64,000 nt of DNA from Diphasiastrum complanatum (taxonomy: Eukaryota > Streptophyta > Lycopodiopsida > Lycopodiales > Lycopodiaceae), in the NCBI GenBank assembly GCA_029204225.1, contig CM055100.1:22564248-22628247 (forward strand), written 5' to 3'. Below the pieces are notes generated by a model. It did not search any database and was not told the origin of the DNA. It was given only the letters and a program-made list of their open reading frames with translations. The position numbers and the translations under genes were made by a program. Position 1 is the first letter of the stretch. Every line of letters starts with the position of its first letter. Below are positions 1 to 8,832 of the stretch, in pieces.

Positions 1-228
1 CCACGTGGCACTGACGTGGCCAACTGCACGTCGGGACCCAACTGGGAGCCCTATCCTGCTGACAGGGTCCCTAGGCTGTGTTAGGCCCGCCATGGCTATG
101 GACCGTGCTGGGGCACACTACTCACACTATCTGGCCCTGTTGCTCATGTACGTTGAACACGACCCTGACTATGGTATCTGACCTATCTGTGTTCTCTAAG
201 CTTCGGCACTGGTCACGAGCTCGTAACA
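1..228 (-). repeat. Family-A LTR, truncated by window edge
   Basis: This stretch is colinear base for base with 34197-34424, the family-A LTR, in the same minus orientation, and ends at the LTR's own terminus (plus-strand ...cgtaaca). It carries roughly ten substitutions against the A copies at 14546 and 34067, so it is clearly older than they are. The rest of the LTR lies left of the window. Whether it is a solo LTR or belongs to a full element cannot be seen. It abuts a hAT transposase relic, so it probably inserted into that relic. Confidence 0.9.
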
Positions 229-1892
229 TCATACTAAAACAACAGAGCCACAATCAATGCTCTGGCTCTGACTCAGACGAATGCTCTGGAGACAGCTCAG
301 GGCCCCGAGCTGACTCTCGCAGCCGATATCTCAGCCTATCTGGAACTGGCATGGGCTGTGTGTCCGAGGAGGAGGACTCGTCACTAGCATCATCCCAGTC
401 AACCTCCGCATCAGCCCCCAAGCAGGCCAAACCAACAACACCTGCTCCAACTGGCTGTGATACTGCACCTCTGCCTGTACATGGAGCCCTGCGTGGTCGT
501 CCTCTCCTCCCTGGCAGTTTCTATGCCTTGCCTTCTGAACACCCGGAACATGGCAAGAACACGCCTCTTTCTGGTGACAAAAGTCACCAGGAAGAGGGCC
601 TCACGGACGATGGCTCTAACCCAGGGTAGTGCACCTATGTCCCCCATGAAAAGGTCTATGCCATGCGCCGCACAGGGGGTATGGACGATGTGAGGGAACT
701 CGGCCTCTAGTAGGACACCCATTTGAACACAGTTGGTGGCATTGTCCGTCACCACCGTAACAACATGCTGGGGGCCTATGGACAGTATGGAAGACCTAAT
801 GACACCGTACATGAAATCTGCAGATATGACTCTCCCCCCCCTACTGCAATCCACGGCTCTCAAAAACTGTGTACCCATGCAGCTGGAGACCAAGATGTTG
901 AGGATCGGCCTCCTCCTGACATCAGTCTAGCCATCGGACATGATGCTACATCCATATGTGGCCCAGTGGCGGCGTACAGGCTCCATCTCTCTAGACAAGG
1001 ACTCGACCCTATCCCTCAGCATGTGTGTGCGGACAACCTCCGAACCAGGGACTCTCCAGCCAGGGCTGACAGACTGTGCAAGGCGGAATGCCCTTCTGAA
1101 GGGCTCAGAATCAGTGATGGCAAAAGGTAGGTTCAGCTCGTAAATCAAACTGGCCACGGCTTGTGTGGCCTCTCTGTCCATGTGTGGCTGATGCGCGCCA
1201 CGAATGGTCTGCTGCACAAGGGCTCTACCTGGTGGGCGACGGGTGGTGGACCTCCAGCACGGTGCACCAACCGTGACGGGAATGGACGATAACGCGACAG
1301 GCTGGGCACTGGTGGATGCATCAGCTGTAGACGTGGAATGGGAAGAGTAGGATGCACTGGCAGGGATGGGTGCAACAGCATAGGTGGGGTGCACTGGTGG
1401 AGGGGAAACATCTGGCATGGGGTACGAAAACTGCTGGCTGAGGAAGTCATCCGGATGGGAAGGGAAGGAAGAAGGGATCTCTTCCACATCCTCGAAGGCC
1501 TCAGCAGTAGCATCCTGGGCCTGCTCGGGTGGCGGAGAGTCCATGAGAAAGTCGTAAACCGGGGGCGTGCGAGCAACAGGACGTGGAGGTGGAACCACAG
1601 TGGCAACTGGCGGACGCGATGGGACGGGATCCACTGGAATCTGAGCAGACTGGGGTGCGTGAGGCGGAACTGTCTAAGGGGGATGAGGGGCAAAGGGACT
1701 GGACGAGGATGCACTCCCTCTCCTCGTGCGTGCCAGCCAAGCAGGCAGCAACTCTGGGTCAGCCACATAAGGAGTGGTGCAAAATCGGAGAATGCCCTCC
1801 AAAATGGTGTTCTCCCCCGCCACGAGCCGCGGCCCGTAGGTGTCCAGTAGTCGTTGCCTGTCAGGGACGGTCATGCTGCCACAAGATGCCAC
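229..1892 (-). pseudogene. hAT transposase relic, copy 1
   Basis: Reading the minus strand from about 1892 leftwards gives a hAT-type transposase without its BED zinc finger. There is a segment beginning near MTVPDRQRLLDTYGP, a Pro/Ser-rich linker (about 1145-1670), and then the DUF659-type core with ITDSEPFRRAF, SDG-TDVRRR, VVTDNATNCVQMG and HTPCAAHGIDL. Two nonsense changes are seen against copy 2 at 4317-5526: a TAG in place of the Trp of the SDGWTD motif (near 929) and a TAG in place of Gln in the linker (near 1676). The C-terminal dimerisation region is absent; the coding similarity fades left of about 410 and a retroelement LTR sits at 1-228. It cannot make a transposase. The hAT assignment rests on motifs known from DUF659 proteins. 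Confidence 0.8.
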
Positions 1893-2060
1893 TCAGAATG
1901 CCATTGTGATCGGCATTTTCAGAGGCTGTGAGAGAGCTAGTGATAGACAGTGAGAGAGCAAGCGAGAGCAGGTGACAGGCTGTGAGAGGCTGTTTGAGAG
2001 CCAGGGTGCTGTGAGAGGGTGTTCGAGGACCAGGGTGCTGTGAGGAGAAGGTCGATTGAG
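1893..2060. other. Unassigned GA-rich spacer
   Basis: A short stretch rich in gtgagag and agggtgctgtgag repeats (a unit of roughly 35 bases is repeated imperfectly at about 1978-2045) lies between the hAT relic and the next ORF. No gene is seen. Confidence 0.5.
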
Positions 2061-2423
2061 ATGGCAGAGCGCATACCACCGAAGCCCGAGGGAAAAGCCA
2101 AGAGGAAGCTCGAGGAAGATATCCGAAGGCACAACGAAAGACATCGAAAGTAAGAGGCAGACATTGCAGAGATGCTGCGACAGACTCGGGAGAGACACCC
2201 AGAGCAACAGATCCCCGCCCCCGCTGTGGCCCCTGCCCCCGCTGTCGAGCTGGATTTGGATGAGCAGATCGGAATGAACTTCACACGGCGGCAGCTCATC
2301 ATGGTCAGGGAAAGGGCGGCCAGACGTCGGGCTAACCAAGAGGCGGTGGGCGAGAGCGAGAGCGACAGAACAATGCACCTGACGAGGGCGAGGAGTCGGT
2401 GGAGGATCCGTAGGAATGCTTAG
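2061..2423 (+). pseudogene. Unrecognised charged ORF with an in-frame stop
   Basis: From an ATG at 2061 the frame reads a highly charged protein (MAERIPPKPEGKAKRKLEED...) for 30 codons. It meets TAA at 2151-2153 and then continues open in the same frame to 2423, for 120 codons in all. The second part has an Ala-Pro stretch followed by an Arg/Glu-rich segment (QLIMVRERAARRRANQE) that would be helical or coiled-coil. I do not recognise the family. It lies between two hAT relics and may be part of a transposon's second gene or a captured fragment. It could also be chance coding in GC-rich sequence. The in-frame continuation across the stop is the main reason to list it. Confidence 0.35.
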
Positions 2424-2575
2424 AATAGATAAGGTCCAGTCGTATGTGGCAGACTGTTGCTATGTGATTTTCAGCAGTTTAGGGTGCGGCAAATAATTAG
2501 ATAGCTGCTTAAAAAAAGGATGGGATATGTAATGTTATCTTGATACAACGGTAGAATGAATATATAGTTGTTTTT

Positions 2576-2850
2576 TGTACACCCTCCAAGGCCCATGCAC
2601 CACTAGTAGTGCATTGTGACACCTCACTGGACACCTCTGCAGCCTATCTGGGCCACGTCATCCAGTTCCCTAATGACTCACTGATAGACCCATACCAATC
2701 CACCATCAAGTGTTTAGGCCTACAAACATTAATTATGACCATGTACACATAAGGGCCCCAAATCCCTTATAGTCACAATTAACTTACGGGTTGTTGGTCT
2801 ACCTCTCCCTAGCGTGGACACGCTACCCAAGACCAGTCATGGGCATGACA
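2576..2850 (-). repeat. 3' LTR of element G
   Basis: On the minus strand the LTR starts TGTCATGCCCATG at 2850, directly after a purine-rich tract, and plausibly ends ...GGTGTACA at 2576. That gives 275 bp with TG...CA ends. The start is well placed by the purine tract; the end is inferred from the CA dinucleotide only, because no second LTR is present. Confidence 0.5.
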
Positions 2851-4200
2851 TTCTTCCCCCCTTATTCAAGTTCTGTCCTCAGAACTTAAAACTGGGAAAG
2901 TTCCTCCTTAAGCTTCCTTCCTGTTCCCAGGAATCATCATCGTCTGTACATCCCTTCCATCGAACCAGATGATCGGTAACTATACGATTTCTCAATCGTT
3001 TAGTTCTTGTATCCAAGATCTTTTCGATATTAGTTCCAATAGAGGATTTGAAGTCCTTATCGAAACTATTAAAACATCCTACCACTACAGCTATGTTATT
3101 CGCTCCGAGATACACCCGATTGATTCATTCAACAGGTCCAATTGATCTCCAAATCCAAGATGCTCTCCTTCACGTAGACTCTTCTTGAGACGGTTTACGT
3201 GAATTACGGGATGCACTTGTGATCCTTCCGGGAGTTCCAACTGGTAAGCTAAGGATCCGATCTTTTTCAAGATCTTATACGGTCCTCTGAATTTTAAAGG
3301 AGAATTAATAATGCTTGTCGTTCGCATTACACTCGAATCCTTTGGGATTCTTCAAAAATACCCAATCCCCCATTGGGAGGTCTCTCGGTGACCTGTTCAG
3401 ACTTGCATAATGTCGGTCCCCATCCTGGGTACACTAAACATTCTCACGTGCAATCCGTAGCATTTCCTGCATATCAAGTAGGAAATCCGCTACTTTCTGA
3501 AACTTGATCAACCGAGTCTCAATCGCAATGGGTGAACTAGGCTCATATCCGTACATAAGCATAAACGGGCTATAACCGGTAGCCGAATGCTTACTATAAC
3601 TTAATCTCCATCAAGGATAATTTCCTCTCCGAGGAGATTGCTAAGAAAATATGAATACATATCTTAACTGATCTTTTGATCACGCGAGTAATCCTTCTTT
3701 TAAATGATCAAGTATAACTAGAATCTGAACTATGATTCGTCAATCATAATTCATCGGATTCTTGTCCTATACTCAATAAAAGAAGGCAACTACCAATGAT
3801 TAGAAGAACTTTAAGTTCAGAGTCATCTCTAGTTTAGCAAATACGGCCACCAAAAGCGACCAGTGAACTTCGAATCGCGAATGTTCATAATGTCACTTTG
3901 GTAATTCATAAAGCCTAACCAGATACTCTAATTACTTGGTTTTTACCCAAATAAACATAATCGATTTGGTAAGATGGCCAGTCATTACGAAAATTCCACT
4001 ATCTTGTCTATTCATCCGGGGTATGAATACTATCTACTCCTATCGATTAGGTATTTTCTAGAATAACTTAAGATTTAGCGGAACCTCATTACGTGAAGTT
4101 CTAACTTTTGGCAAACAACTATCCAACTCTCCTGAGTCTTCCAGGATAGCATTACGTCCTTTCCGAACGGGAAAAGATAAGTCCTAAAAGTTCTCGTGTA
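2576..4200 (-). mobile_element. Decayed Ty3/gypsy chromovirus G
   Basis: The element reads on the minus strand. From right to left one sees integrase core traces (a D-S-K-F-T-G-R-F-W motif near 3880, then TGYSPFMLMYGYEP near 3560), the integrase tail (GPYKILKKIGSLAYQLELPEGSQVHP..HVNRLKK, about 3180-3290) and a chromodomain (EKILDTRTKR...LVRWKGCTDDDDSWE, about 2880-3030). A purine tract follows (2852-2863, complementary strand), then the LTR at 2576-2850. Many stops and frameshifts break every domain, and gag, protease and RT are missing. The integrase wording resembles element A ([14 protein letters not shown]), so G is probably an old relative of the same chromovirus lineage. The part between 3620 and 4200 is only weakly readable. 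Confidence 0.75.
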
Positions 4201-4316
4201 TTCTATGCACACCCATCAGTAAATGAATCCAAAATGACTCATAGACGCTGTGACTTATAAGCAATACATCTAAACAACAATATCCATAAGTAAGACTATA
4301 TTGTTGATTTTCAGCA

Positions 4317-5526
4317 ACACCCATGCAGCTGGAGACCAAGATCTTGAGGATCAGCCTCCTCCTGACATCAGTCCAGCCATCGGACATGAAGCTGCATCCA
4401 TATGTGGCCCAGTGGCGGCGTAGAGGCTCCATCTCTCTGGACAAGGACTCGACCCTATCTCTCAACATGTGTGTACGGACAACCTCTGAACCAGGGACTC
4501 TCCAGCTAGGGCTGACAGACTGTGCAAGGCAGAATGCCCTTCTGAAGGGCTTAGAATCGGTGATGGCAAAAGGTAGGTTCAGCTCGTAAATCAAACTGGC
4601 CACGGCCTGTGTGCCTCTCTGTCCATGTGCGGCTGATGCGCGCCGCGAATGGTCTACTACACAAGGGCTCTACCTGGTGGGCGACGGGTGGTGGACCTCC
4701 AGCACGGTGCACCAACCGTGACAGGAATGGATGATGACGCGACAGGCTGGGCAGTAGTGGATGCATCGGCTGTAGACGTGGAATGGGGAGAGTGGGATGT
4801 ACTGGTAGGGATGGGTGCAGCAGCATAAGTGGGGTGCACCGGTGGAGGGGCAAGATCTGGCATGGGATACGAAAACTGCTGGCTAGGGAGATCATCCGGA
4901 TGGGAAGGGAAAGAAGAAGGGATCTCATCCACATCCTCGAAGGCCTCGTCAGTAGCATCCTGGGCCTGCTCGGGTGGCGGAGAATCCATGAGAAAATCGT
5001 AAACTGGGGGCGTGCGACCAACAGGACGTGGTGGTGGAACCGCAGTGGCAACTGGCAGACGTGATGGGACGGGATCCACCGGAGTGGGTGCAGATGGGGG
5101 TGCGTGTGGCGGAACTGTCTGAGGGGGATGAGGGGCAATGGGACGAGATGAGGATGGACTCCCTCTCCTCATGCGTGCCAGCCAAGCAGGCAGCAACTCT
5201 GGGTCAGCCACATAAGGAGCAGTGCAAAACCGGAGAACGCCCTCCAAAATGGTGTTCTCCCCCGCCACGAGCCACGGCCCGTAGGTGTCCAGTAGTCGCT
5301 GCCTGTCGGGGACGGTCATGCTGCCACAAGGGGCATTATTTAAGGTGGCACCATTTTTGGCGCGTACACCGAGCAGGTGGCCTTTAAGGCGAGTGAGGGA
5401 CGTAGCAAATTCGACGAGGCAGTATCGGCAATGCACGATCTTCTGACCGGTCTTGTTGCTCTTGTCGGCGACCCGCCTGACAATGTCTACCTCGTCCCAT
5501 AGACCGGAAAGGTCAGATTGCACCAT
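4317..5526 (-). pseudogene. hAT transposase relic, copy 2 (with BED finger)
   Basis: A plausible start codon is ATG 5526 (MVQSDLSGLWDEVD). It is followed by a BED-type zinc finger with C-R-Y-C-L-V-E-F and the spaced histidine of LKGHLLGVRAKNGA (about 5345-5460), then the DRQRLLDTYGPWLVAGENTILEG segment and a Pro/Ser-rich linker. Tandem stops near 4655-4665 and a one-base deletion near 4612 (compare copy 1 near 1165) break the frame. The downstream segment reading ITDSKPFRRAF and SDGWTDVRRRLILKI keeps the Trp that copy 1 lost. Homology to copy 1 stops sharply at about 4317, where decayed chromovirus G begins. The two copies look like independent insertions or an old duplication split by G. Confidence 0.8.
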
Positions 5527-5841
5527 TGCGATGGAGAAAACTAGGGAAAAAATGCAGATGAAGCTAAAGCTGGAAGGATGGATTGTTGGAGAGACGCTGA
5601 GAATGGGCGAAGGCAGGGAGCGGCAAAACAGATGCAAGGCAGGGCGGTCTGTGGGCGAAGGGCGACGCAAATCAGAAGAGGGGCGAGCGAAGGCAGGGTA
5701 GCAAAACCAGAAGCGATGGCAGGGCAGCGGTGGGCTGGAAAAGTACTGGGAGAGAAGAAGCGAGGGGGGCGGGTAGTTTAGGTTTAAAAAAATTATCCGC
5801 GGTACCCAGTACCGCGGGACCTATGATATATATATATAATT
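5527..5841. other. hAT upstream flank, no gene
   Basis: This is GA-rich sequence with no convincing ORF. It probably holds the 5' untranslated or subterminal part of hAT copy 2. It ends in a short run of alternating TA at 5824-5838. Confidence 0.4.
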
Positions 5842-6172
5842 CAGGGATGAGGGTCCGGGCCAGAATGCTCGCGTCCGCGTCCGGCGTCCGGACTTGGACG
5901 CGTCCGACCCCCGGACGCGGGGTCGGACGCGTCCAATTTTTTTTTTTTTAAACTAAAAAACCATAAAAAAGATAAAAAAAAATTAAAAATGGACGTGTCC
6001 ATACTGCCGGACGCACCCGTGGCTTCATATTTTTAATTTTTTATTTTTTATTTTTTTGTAGTCTAGAAATTTTTTAAAAAATTTTAAAAAAAAAATTAAA
6101 AAAAAACCGGATGCTTTCAGGGACTCGGACGCGCGTCCGGGCGCGCGTTCGCGTCCGGGTCCCTCTTCCTTA
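5842..6172. mobile_element. Small GC-ended hAT-like MITE
   Basis: A 331-bp unit begins CAGGGATGAGGGTCC at 5842, and its right end is the imperfect inverted copy ...GGGTCCCTCTTCCTTA at 6172. CAGGGATG is the start known for Ac-type hAT termini. Both subterminal regions are extremely rich in GGACGCG/CGCGTCC words, including perfect GGACGCGTCC palindromes, while the core is almost pure A/T homopolymer. Alternating TA runs flank both sides. No ORF is present. I could not find a convincing 8-bp target duplication because the flanks are low-complexity TA. Confidence 0.55.
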
Positions 6173-6194
6173 GATATATATATATTATATATCT

Positions 6195-6409
6195 ATATCA
6201 TATCATAGTTGCCGCGAATCGCAATTCGCAGGGATCAACAATTGACAGGAAAAAATATATCCTCATCTTTTTTAAAAGATGGCATATTATCAGAAGTTTA
6301 TGGTTATTGAGCCCAAAAAGATATCACTTACGTCAAATCAAGTTGTTCCTAGCTCTTTCCTTCAAAAGGTCCATATAAGTGCAAATTGTTGTGTCAAATG
6401 AGGGACCTT
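6195..6409. other. Outer inverted-repeat motif and spacer
   Basis: The 13-mer atatcatagttgc at 6200-6212 recurs as both arms of the hairpin at 8235-8266. It is followed by a gaatcgcaattcgc palindrome. No gene is seen in this stretch. Confidence 0.45.
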
Positions 6410-7460
6410 CCTTACAACTATGACTAAGAGACTTTCCTGACGTCCACGAGGTTTGGCATTTTGCGAGTAAATCATCTGCGAGTTTTGCGGGTTTAGTGTT
6501 TTTAAATTACATCGCACAAGGCATGCTACATTGTTTTTAGGTTTTCAAAGTTTATTCTACTTCGCTTTTGGGGGTGAAATCTATTTGTATACTTCATTAT
6601 GTTTATTTTCTTACTAGCTAAAAGATATATCTGCAAATCATGTTGTCTACAAATTATACATAGTATGCTATATCATTGAGAACGCAAAAAACTTAATCAC
6701 TTTAATTTTACATTTATCAAGCTAAAACATTTTTGTCTAATGCCAAGGAAGGATTGATGTACGACCATACATTAAAAGACATGATGGTATGTGGCCAAGC
6801 CTATGATAGGTATCATAAAATCAACGTTGGTAAAAAAAAACATTTTTATTGTATGTTCTAGATGGAGGCTATAACTTAACTAATAAGCTTATGTTGAGAT
6901 GATAAAATAAAAAAATATTTTCTTTTTTTAATCAGATTTGATTAAAACAATTATTCTACATGAAAAATGGAGCATTTTTGCTTTTTGGATCATCTCAATC
7001 CGAGGAATATTAAGAAAGTTATCGCCCTTCAAAGTTTTTTAAGCTATTTTTTTTTTTCTTTCTTGGACCTTGAAAGGGGTAGCACGTTGGCGTGCTACCA
7101 ATTTAAGCTTTTAGTCTTTAACTCAAATTGATAGCACGCCGGCGTGCTACCCCTTTTAGGTTCCAAGGGGAAAATGTTTTCTAATCTAAAAAATGTTGAA
7201 CTGTCATAAGTTTCTTACTATTGCTCGGATTGAGATGGTCCAAAAAGTAAAAGTGCTCCATTTTTTATGTAGAATCCATTGGTATAATCAAAGTTAGTTT
7301 TTACCTAATATAAAACAAGTATATATGAACCCTATATATCTGATAGCATACCATGTGCCATGAAATTTTAGAAATCATTTGTAAATAAAACTCGCAAAGA
7401 ATTTACTCGCAGATTGTCAAAACTTGACGTCCACTAAGGGACCCCCAATAAGGGACAAAA
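6410..7460. repeat. Long foldback repeat (about 1 kb)
   Basis: The centre is a strong stem-loop. The left arm is 6953-7103 and the right arm 7127-7275, with about 23 bases between them. Each arm carries its own near-palindrome, tagcacg-ttgg-cgtgcta at 7080-7098 and tagcacgccggcgtgcta at 7132-7149. Further out, the sequence with tttgcgagtaaatcatctgc (near 6460) pairs with its inverted copy near 7390-7440. The whole block therefore behaves as an imperfect foldback with a low-coding, A/T-rich body. No transposase is present. A foldback or MITE-type DNA element is the likeliest explanation. Confidence 0.65.
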
Positions 7461-8198
7461 CTCTAAATCCAATGACGGACAATTTCCTAACATCCACAAA
7501 GAGACCTTTCATCATCTACACATGTCCACAAGGGACCTTCATAGGCCTTTCATAGTCCATCAAATGTCTCTACAAAACTTAAACATCATTCAGTTTCAAA
7601 TTAAACTTAAATTTTTCATAACGAGTCATAAAGGCAAACCTCAATACTTTCTAAACATCCTAGGACAAGGCCTTACATTGCCTTACTCTTGAATGGTCCT
7701 CAGAGGACAAGGTCTTACTTCTTTTATTTTCTTAATGTCTTACTTTTAAGTTTTGAAGTGTCCTCCTACTTGGACAAGCTTGGCCTAAGAGTCTTTATGC
7801 CTTTCAGAGTCCTCTGAATCAATAGTGCATGCCAAAGATATTCAACTTCTGATAATAATGGCAATGCTTCTGTCTCTCTTTGTCTTCAAGAGTCTTATTG
7901 TATTTTAGAGCACTTGCAATCCCCTCTACAAAGGGTTAAAGTAGGGTTGGTAGGCTTAGTAGGGTTTGGCACGGTTCAGTGTGCATTTCACTGCGTTTCA
8001 GTAAGTTTCAATGACAAATGTCCGTTCAACAGCATTTGTGGAACTTTTGTCACTCACCTGGGTGCTTGTGGAGGACCAGAACCTACTGGAAAATTGTCTA
8101 TCTACAATCCTCTAATTTTTCTCTCTTCTACTGATACCCATATTGGGTGGTTTTTTCTTTTTTAAAAGCAATTTGCAGCAAATCGCTGTTTTTTCTGA
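7461..8198. other. Intron 4 spacer, no gene seen
   Basis: The stretch contains scattered agggac/aaggac words and pyrimidine-rich sequence. Both strands were read for the missing C-terminal dapB exons (ESHQ..K.DASGTA region), and none was found here. Confidence 0.4.
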
Positions 8199-8290
8199 CA
8201 GCGATTTGCAAATCACGATTCAAGAATCGCTTATGCAACTATGATATGTATATATATCATAGTTGCACTCGTGATTCGCTGTCAAAAAAA
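8199..8290. repeat. Inverted repeat with TA loop
   Basis: A perfect 13-bp stem, gcaactatgatat (8235-8247) with atatcatagttgc (8254-8266), encloses the 6-base loop gtatat. The arms extend imperfectly outward through gaatcgc/gcgattc words to ctgacagcg on the left and cgctgtcaa on the right. The same 13-mer occurs at 6200-6212. This may be two abutting terminal repeats of a small DNA transposon. Confidence 0.55.
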
Positions 8291-8757
8291 AACCAGAATC
8301 GCTTAGAATTGTTGTTGTGTTTTTCTTTTAAACCAAGGCAATATGGGTATCAGTAGAGAGGGGAAAAACAGACAATTACAATTACAGTAGTTTCAGAAGA
8401 AGAAAAAAATTTGGACCTGAAATGAACCTGAATGAAATCAGAAATTATATATATCTGGTTGTAACAGTACTAAACCAGAAACGCTCGTGCTATACCAAGT
8501 TTAATACTTTTGGCAAGCCAAGAACAATGTCACTTCAAGCAAAAGAATGGCTAATAGTCTTTCTTATTACAATACTGATACTTTTGCCAATAAATGACAT
8601 ACAAGCAGAAGTTGAGTAGATACAAAAGATTCATTCATTTTCTTAAGGGTTCAAATTTATAACTCTTGTAACAAATGCATGCATATTTGTCTTCGGTGCC
8701 TATAGTGGCAGTATTGAATACTTATTCATGAAAGAAGAGATTGGGTAAGCTAAATAC
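8291..8757. other. Intron 4 segment, no gene seen
   Basis: A/T-rich intronic sequence immediately downstream of dapB exon 4 on the minus strand. An open stretch at 8422-8619 on the plus strand has no recognisable motif. Confidence 0.4.
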
Positions 8758-8832
8758 ATGTAGAGTGTACCCCGCAAATGCTCCAGGAAATTGCTCAGCC
8801 ATTATTTCTAGAGTTGCTTGAAATGCGACTAC
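8758..8832 (-). CDS. DAPB: dapB exon 4
   Basis: This exon encodes 25 codons, from VVAFQATLE through [11 protein letters not shown] to GYTLH. The acceptor is ...ACTTGCAG immediately before the exon (complement of 8833-8840) and the donor is GTATTTAG (complement of 8750-8757). It is phase 0 at both ends and continues exactly from exon 3 ([11 protein letters not shown]). Plant reductases usually read ...GYSLEVMESHQ next, so the following exon should begin with a Val-Met-Glu-Ser equivalent; it was not found to the left. Confidence 0.85.

Noticed and set aside
8422-8619. Plus-strand ORF with a hydrophobic segment near exon 4
   Set aside because: 65 codons in A/T-rich intron, opposite strand to dapB, and no recognisable feature.
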